A program made the position numbers and the translations under genes. Shown here in pieces: positions 39,201 through 50,200 of a stretch of 64,000 bases of DNA. A model generated the notes under the pieces. It ran no database searches, was not told the origin of the DNA, and worked only from the letters and a program-made list of their open reading frames with translations. This DNA is from Amphimedon queenslandica (lineage: Eukaryota > Porifera > Demospongiae > Haplosclerida > Niphatidae), in the NCBI RefSeq assembly GCF_000090795.2, contig NW_003546280.1, forward strand, positions 321,855-385,854. The letters run 5' to 3'. How positions within the stretch are numbered: position 1 is the first letter of the stretch; each line of letters starts with the position of its first letter.

Positions 39201-41475
39201 TTCAGTTATATATACTTCATTATAAGCAACTGTAGCTCTAAGTTTCTCATTATCTTCTACATTAATAGACTCATCTAATATTATGTACTGATGATACACT
39301 AACCAGTAATAATTTGTTTTTCTTCTTGTATTGACTGTACTTGTGCTTTCAGCACCTCTGTAAAGATAACATACATGTATGTACAATAATCATAATAAAA
39401 ATCAGACTACTATAAAATTTGATGGACTTTTAATCTCCAAAATCCAATGACACAAGAGATCTCTGTGGCCATAGATATGGAAAATGTGATCAAAATTTTA
39501 TCAAAATTTTAATTGTCGATTTTTTTGAACAGCATATAGTTAAAATTAAATTTTTATACTCTCAATTTTTATCTAGACATTCATTACATGTGTACATGTA
39601 CCTTGTTTATTGGCCTCCACCAGTGCTTCCTGTAATGATACTTTGTCTTGATAAAACACTCGTAGTTTTTCTTGCAATAACTGATTATATCTCTGAAGCT
39701 CCATTTCCTTCTCTGTGGGATATTCCATTAGCTGATTCATCCACCATGTCTTGGTCTTGTTGTATGATGAATACTTTTCTTGATATTTCTTACTAGTGAG
39801 ATCATTACCATCCAGTACTGACTGTACCATCCACTCACCAGCTTCACTATATACTGAAATAAGAAAAACTAAGTCAAGTTACAGTAGATCACTGTAGGTG
39901 TGGCAAAAATCCTCATATTTAGTGATTAATAATCTTACCTAATTCAATTATCATTATTTGTCTATTAGTATCAGTGATAAATGTATTTGTTGGCACCTTC
40001 ACTCTTATTTTAAAATCTACATATTGACTCTCTTCACATCCTCCAACAATTACTAGCCACACACAGTGTGGCGACATTGTGACAGCTGTGAGTGAGTGAG
40101 CATATCTACCAGTAACAGATTCAGGCAAAGGAATCTATAGATAATGACTGATACATTCTATATTCATTATCATTACATATACATGTACTATCATTAAGCA
40201 TACAATAATTTTAATAGTTATAATACTACACATAAACATACATGTAGATGATTACACACACCTTTTTACAACTGAACTGACCAGTAGTGATATTGTCAAA
40301 TAACAAACATTCATTCACTGATTGATTGTTCTCATCCCATCCACCAATCACTACTAGTGCAGGTAAGGTAGAGTCACCACTGATAATAGCACTAGCATGA
40401 GCACATCTTCCCTTAAGCTGGAGTCCCCCAACAAATATTGATCCTTTTTTAATACTCTCCCAATGCTAAATACATAAAACACAAACACAAATAAATTAAG
40501 GTAGTGGGTAAGAAATTCAGTATTTTCATGATTCTAAAATGGCAAACAATTTTACAATTAACATTAACATACATGTAACAGTAATAATAATAACTTACTA
40601 TTGTATTATGAGTCACATTAAATATGTACACTTTATTAGTGTTAAATGTATCAAAACCACCAACATGAGATAATGTTCTTCCAAACATTATTCCTTTATT
40701 TTGATTTATCTTGTTGATTGTAAAAGTACTAGTTGGAGGACAACACTGTCCACTAACAGATGGAACAGTGAATTGTCCTATAAAATAAATATAATGATAA
40801 TGATGATATTCACACAAGCAGTTGATACTAATGTATGCATTAAATGAAACCCACTATTAGATAGATTATAAAGTAACTGCTCATTGGTACGAACACGACC
40901 ATCTGGAATCTGCTCATATTGAAATTGAGGATGTTTGACAGCTGGTGTAGGACCTAATCCTCCAACCATAAGAAGATAGTCAGTTCCATCAAATTCCAGT
41001 GATAGCATTCCAGCACGAGATTTCTCCATCATGGACTCATCATTAGGATGCAATTGAGTCCAGCTCATGGTCAGTGTATTTAGTACAGTTAAACTGTTGT
41101 AGTGACAATGATCATGACCACACCAGCCAGCATAATAATAAATATTAGAACGAAAGGTGGTACAGGAGTAGTCAACGACTCCTAATGGAGGAGTGCCTCT
41201 AGTTAGGTGAGAGGACCAGCGAGCTGATGAAAAGGAAAATGTCTCAACTGTCGAGAACAGTTTCCTTTTTCGAGGTGAATCATGCACATAAGGAAAATCA
41301 AACTGTTCCCCTCCCCACAGGTAGAGCGACTCTCCTATTACTGGAGCTGAGTGACCAGCCCTCTCTTTGAATTCATAAATACCTGTAAATGGGAGAAAAT
41401 AGAATAATTAGAAAAGAATACAAGAGAGAAACTAGTCTCGTGACTAGAGAGAAACTAACTTTGTTTATCGGACAT
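36274..41475 (-). CDS. Kelch - coiled coil - ZU5 - Gln-rich - helical-tail protein (1226 aa)
   Basis: Sixteen exons with continuous phase: 41460-41475 (16 nt), 40855-41382, 40599-40777, 40262-40465, 39939-40134, 39602-39853, 39304-39357, 39056-39274, 38900-39004, 38724-38852, 37793-38674, 37258-37379, 37055-37207, 36826-37012, 36693-36776, 36274-36644. Residues about 8-400 are Kelch repeats (RAGHSAPVIGESLYLWGG, LMVGGLG, RTLSHVGGFDTF, LVVIGGWDENN, WLVIVGGCEE). About 440-625 is a charged coiled coil. About 655-772 is a ZU5 domain (KYGVRIGVEEGSL, GGQFQFPPNTVLVSAVYAVS, LEIQHCVDL, PYQF.TVEGG). A hydrophobic stretch (CLVCILGLLIVS, about 773-784) precedes a Gly/Gln/Glu-rich region to about 900, then a beta-rich part and a C-terminal helical domain (about 1105-1220) that could be a death-fold. 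The function is unknown; a scaffold or innate-sensing adaptor is plausible. Confidence 0.85.
37415..37782. mobile_element. 368-bp MITE with 30-bp perfect terminal inverted repeats
   Basis: 37415-37444 is the exact reverse complement of 37753-37782 (ends read ATAGAGGATATGCGTGCTAA and on). A second, inner inverted pair is GTTGGACGTCAA near 37494 and TTGACGTCCAAC near 37703. The flanking dinucleotide TA suggests a TA target as in Tc1/mariner-type elements (inference). No transposase frame inside, so it is non-autonomous. It lies in a Kelch-ZU5 intron, ending 10 bp from the 5' splice site. Confidence 0.85.
38853..39055 (-). repeat. Duplicated exon-intron module in the Kelch-ZU5 coiled coil
   Basis: Exon 38900-39004 with its introns repeats the neighbouring unit: the exons begin GAACTTAAAGCTAAAGTTGC and GAGCTTAAAGCTAAAGTTGC (first G supplied by the preceding exon), and the introns at 38853-38899 and 39005-39055 share GGTTAGAGTATTGTCATCAA and a similar acceptor. 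All these exons are phase 1-1, so copies add or drop in frame. Confidence 0.8.
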
Positions 41476-41812
41476 TTTGCAAAACAAAACAAAGGGGCGT
41501 GACCATAAAGGATATTTTGAAATAGATAATCCTCAAGGACATTTTGAAATAGATAATCCTCAAACTAAGAAACTATTAAGGAAACCAGCTGCATCTATAC
41601 AATCATGAATATTATTAATATTCTATTTTATTTGATAATAAAATCAAAGGCAAAAATTAAATCTTGCAATGAAGGGCGTAGTAGAAAAGGTGTGGTCTAA
41701 AGTAACCGTAAAAGCTCTAATTTTTAATTAAGAGGATGCATAGTAAAATCAAATAAGAAAAATTATCATGCTAGTCTGGAAACTAAAGAAGGAGTAATAT
41801 CTGTCCCTGCTA
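41476..41812. promoter_or_regulatory. Divergent intergenic region, Kelch-ZU5 / DMXL
   Basis: 337 bp between starts, partly occupied by the SLC49 exon fragment, so the fragment must lie in promoter or 5' UTR sequence of one or both genes. Confidence 0.4.
41518..41690 (+). pseudogene. Fragment copy of the SLC49-like terminal exon and 3' flank
   Basis: 41545-41608 repeats 36112-36173 (GAAATAGATAATCCTCAAAC through CATACAATCAT) with two or three substitutions, and the 3' flank AAAATCAAAGGCAA is shared with 36246-36260. A further partial copy (GAAATAGATAATCCTCAAGG) precedes it in tandem. Same orientation as the source gene, 5.4 kb away, just upstream of the Kelch-ZU5 start. It has no upstream exons and cannot encode the transporter. 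Confidence 0.8.
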
Positions 41813-44233
41813 ATGGATTGTAGTCAGATACTGCCTGGAGCCGTTAATCTGGGCCCGTGCTCAGCTGCTACCGGATATTTAAATGAACTACCTTTCATTG
41901 TAAGGATTGGCAACCTCTCACACACCCACTTTAATAACCTGAGCTTTAACCACACCCATTTCTCTCTTCCTCCCCCAGTGTTATGCTTCTGGGTCTAATC
42001 TTATTTTGCTTGATGGTCGTCTAAAACATGTACAGACTATTCTTGGATCTGATTTCGGATTCAGTCACAGTTCAGTTACATGCATGCATGTTGCCGAATC
42101 CAATGGACAGGTATGGTAGAGGACTCATTCTCATAATTCCATTCTCATAATTCCATACCTCATACACACATTATGTGACCCAGCATATGTACACATTAAT
42201 AATTGATATTGTTATTATTATTATTAGGTTGCAGCTGCTTGGGATTGTGATGTACTTATTTTTGTGCCAGAAAAATCCGATCAAGCAATAGCTACTGGAG
42301 AAGTAATTATTATACAAAAAAAAACATTAATTTATCATTTTATTTTAATAATGTTTGTTTATTTATTTGTAGTTTGGTTGGTCATGGAAGTTGTCCTACT
42401 CTCACTCATTTTCAACTAAAGTATTGAGCCTCAGTTTTAACCAAGATGGTAGGTCATATTACAGGGTTTCTCCACAAAGCATGCTAAGTGCTTCGTGAGC
42501 TGACAAGCACTATAATACAGTACATGGCATTTGGAGCAACTTTTAAAATTCATAAAAAATCCAAACTTGATCAGAATAAGCTCAAACTTGCTACACAACA
42601 TAAGAACATGTATATGTATCAGATAGAATTATAAAAGTGGAGAATTCTCTCCTAGTCATTTTTGGCGAATTTTGGCTGATGACCCTGTACTATAGTACAG
42701 GGACTTTAGTCCGATTTTGGAGCAACTTTAAAAAATCGTAAAAAAATTCAATCTTGATCGGAATCAGCTCAAACTTGCTATACAACATAAGAACATGTAT
42801 ATGTATTAGAAAAACGTATAAAAATGGAGAATTCTCTCCTAGTCATTTTTGGCAAAATTTGGCTGATGACCCTGTACTATAGTACAGGGACTTTGGTCCA
42901 ATTTTGGAGCAACTTTAAAAAATCGTAAAAAAATTCAATCTTGATCGGAATCAGCTCAAACTTGCTATACAACATAAGAACATGTATATATATTAGAAAA
43001 ACTTATAAAAATGGAGAATTCTCTCCTAGTCATTTTTGGCAAAATTTGGCTGATGACCCTGTACTATAGTACAGGGACTTTAGCCCGATTTTTGAGCAAC
43101 TTAAAAATTCTGTAAAAAATTCATTCTTTACCGGAATCAGCTCAAACTTGCTATACAACATAAGAACATGTATATGTATTAGAAGAACTTATAAAAATGG
43201 AGAATTCTCTCCTTGTGATTTTTGGCAAAATACCCTGTACTATAGTACAGGCAGGGTCTTACAATCCACTGACAAGAAGCTGCATGAGCACCATGCCAAG
43301 AATCCTTTGGGAAGCCCTGTCATGTTATTATTTTTTTATTGTGTAGTTAATTATCTTTTTATCACTATTCATATTAGGCAGTCAGTTGTTAGTTGGCGGT
43401 AATTTCATATCATTATGGACCTCAACAAGAAAGCAAGACTCACCACCAACACCAAGAGGAGGAGGAGGAGAAGGTACCCCTAGCCCAACCAAACAAAGAG
43501 GGATAGGATCACCAGTTGATGAAGGAGACGGTAGAGGACATATTGATGCTAGTGCTACTTGGAATGAGTCATGGACTGTTACTGTAGCTTCGCCTATCAT
43601 TCATCTTAAGTTTTCACCTGATGGAAGCTTATTTGCCAGCGCATCATTAGTGAGTACAAAGCATGTTTGCACATGTACTGTGTGGTTGTATTATTATAAT
43701 ACCATGTACAGTATGTGTGCATTGTTTCCATGTATTATTGGCATTTGTATGAATTATTATTTTATTATTATTTTTATTATTAATTTTTATTTAGAATGAT
43801 CGACTGGTAAAGATATGGTACAAATTGCAGCCAAGAAGAAGTCAGTCACTTTCTTTTTCTTCTTCTTCTTCTTCTTATGATTATTATTATTATTATTATT
43901 ATTCGATAGATAAAGTGTTGATATATACACGTGAGAGGTCATTAACTGATCCCCATGTATCATCAAAGGAGTACAGCTTCACGTATATAGCACACCCAAG
44001 AGCAATCACTGGGTTTGTGTGGAGGAAGACCAGTATCTACATGAAACAGTGAGCCACTCCCTCCCTATCTCTCATTGATAACATACAAGATAGTGTACTT
44101 ACTGTACTCTACTATCTATTGTGCATAGACAAGTTATTTAAGCTATTGCAGTACAGTTTTATCTCTTAATCTACTCTTGTCATCTTTCTTCCTTCCATTA
44201 CTCACTTCTCTTTCTCTCCCTCCCTCTCTCTCC

Positions 44234-44283
<50 letters not shown>

Positions 44284-47200
44284 CTCTCTCTCTCTCTCTC
44301 TCTCTCCCTCCTCTCTCTCTCTCTCTCTGCAGGAGTTCAGTATCTAACGTCCTCCTCACTCGTTGCAAGGACAATATCTGCCGTCTATGGAGTCAGACTC
44401 TACCAAAAGAAAAGGCTCCACAGTCGAACCTCCTCCGTTTCTTCCTGGCTGCCTCCATTGACCCGGTAGCCGATATACCGTTCCGTTCCACCATGCCAGT
44501 GGAAGATGCCGACTTCATCGTCCACTGGCTGAACAATAAGGAGATGACGTACTCTAGCAAGGCCCATCACATACAGCAGTCGGCACAGATGGTCAGTAGA
44601 AATCAGTCAATGACTAGCTTAGCCTCTAGTCCTAACGAGGAGATGCTTGCTAGTTGGGTCTGTGTCGAAGAGAAGACCACTGATACTGAGACTGATGATG
44701 ATCAAGCGGCTTCTAAATATCAGAGTTTTACTCTCGGGGAGTATTTAGGGGTCCCGGGGGGAGGAGGAGGGGGTCGTACCCCCGTCTTGCTTGAGGATGT
44801 TCCTGAGTTGAGCAAGAAGCATGAGAACCAGTTAATGGATGAGTGGGTGAACTCGCCTGATCTGTTGGTGTGCATACATCCAAACAATGGGTCACTAATG
44901 GTATGGACTGTAGAAGGACTGGACTCACCTCGCTTCTCTACAAGGTATTAACAATAACCTTATTATTGTATTGCATGTTATTATTATTGTTGAATATATT
45001 ACATGTACATGTATGTTTAGAGTTTTATTATTTTTAATTTTTAATATTCTCTCTCCCTTTCTCTCTCTCCTCCTATAGATTAGTTCACATTAGTTTCAGC
45101 TCCTGTCTCCCTCATGTCTTCCCTCCTCACTTGGCTCAGACATTGCACCAAGAGCTCCAGCAATATCTCCTTAAAGAGCCGGAGCCGATCGGTCTCCTCT
45201 CCGCCCCTCTCTCTCCCACCACAGGCACCATATCCCCCGACCAATTCTCTACTACCAATGCGTCAGAACTCAGTCTACCCGTACCACAGATCCGATTACC
45301 CTCGGGTCAAAAGGTCGTCGATATCCCGGAGAGTGCTAAAACATTTCGACCGGAATCCTCTCTTATTCTCCTCTCTACTCATCGCAACGGTAATGTCAAT
45401 GCCTGGTCAGTGGAGCTGACAGTGCAGGCTAACTACTGTACCTCAATATCAGGTCTTATTCACTGTGGGCAGACTGGGGGCCACTCTCAAAATGTCAGTG
45501 CTGTCTACCGTCATCCGTGGCTACCAGTCCTACTAACAGTCGCTGCTAGTCAGAATACCTCAGAGAGAGGAGAAGAAGAGACTAACGAGCTAATAATATG
45601 GAATACTAATCCAGCCGGTCCTCTTGATCACAAGGCACAGATTAATGAGCTCTCTAAGGTCCTGTCGACTGATCCTAACTCGTTCACGCTAGTTTCGTGG
45701 GTACCTCCCATTTCTCTTCCCAGTAGCAGCGTGGGGGCTCTCTCTCGTTGTCCTTCTTTTGGTCTCTTTGTTACGAATGTTGGGAACGAGCTCTGCCTAT
45801 TTCAGACGTCCCTATATCCCATAATATTAGCTAATAGTAGCCACACCCTTTACCACACCTCCTTCCCTCTCTATGATTCTTCTAATAAGATGATTTCTTT
45901 AACGTCTCATTCCGGTAACGAGGGAATGTCTTTCATCAGTCTCATTGATCCTGATCTTGATCGATATCAAGAGATCGTCTCTTTACACGCTTTCCGTACC
46001 AAATCAGCAATCATTGATGCTAAAGCACAGGATAATGCGACCGAACACGATCCCGAATCAAGTGAAATCAAATCTCATGATTTCTCAAACGAAGTGTTAG
46101 TTGTTCTGATTGAGAATCAGAAGGGACCCTCCTCCCCCGAGCTGATTACTAGCCTTATTCATGTTTGGAGGATCGTCCTCAAAGAAAGGAAGTTCTCTAG
46201 CACTCAAAAACCTTCCAGTAGTTCCTATGATCCGTGGTACCAGACACTCCCTCGGTCTAGCACACTCTGTCAAGCACAAGTTACCAAAGTGTTGTCAGGA
46301 GTTCCTTTTCCCTTAGGAGGAGGAGACGGAGTGTCTCATATCATCAGGTCCAGGGCTGCTTCTGATGTTGCTAGTTCACTGCAGCTCCAATTGCCTTCTC
46401 TCTCTTCTCCTTTTCTGTTTCTCACCGTCTCCTCTAGCAGTGATCTCAATTGCTGGCAGTTTAAAGTATCACTGAATGATACTAGTGACAGACCTGATGA
46501 GCAGTCTTTCACTGTCCAGCTGTATGATGTCTTTGGAGCCGACTCCCCCGGGAAGCTATGCTGCTCTACCCATTCAACATTTGAAGACTTCTCCCTCTCC
46601 AGTCCACTTCCTCTTTCCCTCTCCTGTGCTTATCCAGGTCGGTTTGCAATGGCTCATTACCTGGCTGAACAGCCTCTCTCCCTAACCAGTGAGACTTACA
46701 ATCCTCTCACTCAACACGTATTAGTGTCAATATGGGAGTGTGAGTCCAGTGGGGGGCTACAGTGGAACTGTGAGTCACAGCTCCCCCTTCACGGTATCTT
46801 CTCGGCCCCGCCTACTTTTTCTCCAGGGAGTAGAGTGAGGACACGCCCAGAAGTGGTCAACCTTGATTGGCTCCCGATGGAAAATGGTTCCTATCTGCTA
46901 GCGACTTGTTTTAGCTCTATCATTACCATATTTGGCATGTCGCTAACTAAGCCTCATCAGGAATTAAAGCCCTCACTGATTCCATTCCTATCCAGTGGTA
47001 AAGAGACTGAGATAACTATCCACGAGAAGACTTGTTCCTCGTGGATCTCCCTCTTGCAATTTTCTCTCTCTTCTTCTCTCCTGCCCCAGTGGATGGCCTA
47101 CACCGGTAGCAATAGCATCCTAATTGGTATCGGATCCGGTATTGAAATATATACTTGTTGGATTAAGTCCGATAATGTGGGTGTGGCCTCATCAGACGGG

Positions 47201-50200
47201 CGTGGCTTGAGTACAACCGGAATGAGAGTACTTCGTGAAGGTACTTTGGAACCAGGTGTCTCTGACGGTGAAGTTAGTCTATTGGATTATGCTCATTCAG
47301 AGAATAGTCCATTGCCACAGTATCATCCACAGATACTGAGTGATTTAATGACCTCGGGTAAACTAGACGCAGTCAAACTGATACTTATTAATCTAGTGAA
47401 GCACCTCCTCCTTTACCAAAGGATAGAGAAGAAAGAGAGAACGGGCTATTTTGAGGAAGAGGAGGAGGAGGAAAGGGAGAACACTGACTCAAGAGGTAGG
47501 CTGTTGTCTGTCGTTGATGGTAAAATGAGGCGGAGTCGAAAGGCACGTGTGATGGTTGCCGCAGAAACCATTGCCCCACTGTCCCTGTCCCAGTTGAAGA
47601 TATTTGCTTCTACGGATTTAATGAGCGAGTCTAAAGTGGGCGTGGCTGACGACGACGATGAGGTGGGCGGAGACAACGGTATTAACGAGGACGATGATTA
47701 TGATGCTCTCTTCTCTCATGATATAGCGCTTGATTATGATTCGGAATTCACGTTGAGTGATTCCGCTAGCGCTCACATGGAATATGATAAGATTGATATC
47801 GCTAGCACAGAGTTCACACAAGAACTAGCGGATAAACTAGCCTCCATACTACAATACACGTCCCTACCCGATATCAGTGATTTGGATCAAGTTAGGCTGA
47901 TTGCAATTGCTGATACTGTTGCTACTACTAAAGGAGGGTGTCTTAGTGCTGGGTCTGAAGATCTTATTGGCGGTGCTGATTTAGGTACTACAGCTGGAGC
48001 CGGTTACGCATCTGTAGGAGGAGTCAGTGGAGGGATTGGAGGGGATAGTATGGACGATTGCGGAATGAGATACCTGCTAGCTTTACAGAATTACCTCACT
48101 CTCTCACATACTTTACCCAAAGGCCTGGCGCCGCTTGAGTTATCGACCTGTGACCTTATATGGGCGTTTCATTCAGACGCTGAGCTAGAGCTATTGTCTA
48201 ATGTACCCTGCGTGAGAGAGAATAGATTGAACTGGCCTGAACTGATGAGTGCTGGTGTTAGTGTCTGGGTGCGCAGTAATGACACTCTTAGGAAACTCGC
48301 TGAAAAGGTAATGTTATACTTACAATGTACACGTACATGTACAAGTATCGGTAAGAACAGACATGTACATGTACATGTACATGTACATGTACATGTACAT
48401 GTAGACCCATTGTCATACACATGTAATATACATGTACATGTAGTCACGTGTAATGATATTTACATTTTATATTTACATTTTGCATTTACATGTACATGTA
48501 CATGTAGTTGGCTAAGGCTCAGTTCATGTCTAGACAAGATCCACTGGATGCCAGCCTGTTGTATCTAGCAATGAAGAAGCAATCACTCATCAAAGGATTA
48601 TACAGGTAGATGTACTAGATTGATGATAGGTAAACTAAATTTTATTCCTCCTCTCCTGTAGAACTGTGAGTGATGAACGAATGAGGTCCTTCTTCTCAAA
48701 TGATTTCACTCAGGATCGCTGGAGAAGAGCTGCACTTAAGAATGCGTTTGCCCTCCTCTCTAAGCAACGGTTTGACCATGCAGCTGCCTTCTTCCTACTA
48801 GCCGGTAAACTATGGGACGCCATTGATGTGTGTGTTAACAGACTACATGATATTAAACTGGCAATAATGATAGCAAGATTGTACGAAGGAGAGAACGGAT
48901 CCTGTTACCATAGACTACTCAAGGAACACATACTGGGGGAAACCACTCCAGGTACTTTTAATTAATTGTGTGGGTGTTGATTAGTTATGTGGATGGGCAG
49001 GGTTTTTTTGGAGAGAATTCTCAATTTTTATAATTTTTTCTGATGCATGTACTGTACATGTTCTTATTTTGTTGGGCTGATTCCAATGACAATTGGATTT
49101 TTATGAAATTTTAAAGTTACTCCAAATACCACTATTTTAGTGTTTTTGTTCTTTTATAGATACAAATACATCAGTAGAAATGTCACCGGATCCATTCCTA
49201 AGGAGCATTGCCTACTGGCTGTTGCAGGATTTCTCCTCATCACTTGAGACACTACTTACCAACACCTCCTCTCAGACAAGACTAGAACCAGCCATTTTCA
49301 ATTTCTATTTTTATCTTCGCTCTCATCCTCTGCTCCTACGATCAAGATACCCTCTATCTAACACCTCTGGGACTCAAACAACCTCAAAATCTTCACTCCG
49401 TAAAAAACCCTCACTAACCGGAGTCGGAGATGATCCCCTAACAGCTGCTGAGAGAAACCTTGTCTTCAGTACTGCTTATCATCATTTAAGTAATGGATCA
49501 CCATTACTATCTCTTATAGTTCTTAATAAATTACCGAAAGGGTCTGATTTAGGACTCCATGATAATAAAGCACGCTTTGCTAAGAGTGACACAGGTAGTC
49601 TAACCCCCACTGGCGGCACTAGTGCTGTTCTTGATGAATCTGTTTTTAGTAGCACAACCATTGGTCATAATGTGTCTATAGCCTCTGGTTTATTAGGAGG
49701 GGAAGGGGGTGGAGCCGGTGATGACGAAGTTGATTGGTCTCAGCCTGTTTCTCTTCAAAAGAAGGCAGAGGAAGACGACGATTTTGATTGGTCGCGTCCG
49801 GTTGCGAGTCAGACTGCTCCGGCAGACGATGATTTTGATTGGTCAAAACCGGTCTCCGCCCAAGCCGAGGAAGAGGAAGAATTTGATTGGTCGAAACCGG
49901 CCATGTCACAACACAGGTTTTCTCTACTTGATGACATTGAACTCACTAAAGAGTTTAAAGCAGAAGAAATAAAAGAGGAGGAGGAGGAGGAAGAGGAAGA
50001 GGAAGGTGTGGCAGGGGGAGGAGCTAGTAATGTGATATCATGTCAAGGCTTGTTTATATTGAGTTTAGCCGAACAGCTCCAGTATAACGCACTACTGAGT
50101 ATACTAACAGAGGAACTTAAGACAATACACATACCAGCCTGCTGTAACCACCTCTGGAAGACGAGAGGGAAAGAAGCACTGCCTTTGTTACCGCTAGGCT

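Noticed and set aside
36274-41475. Splitting the Kelch-ZU5 model into two genes
   Set aside because: All sixteen exons chain in phase with standard splice sites, and there is no terminator or new start between exons 10 and 11. cDNA would still be decisive.
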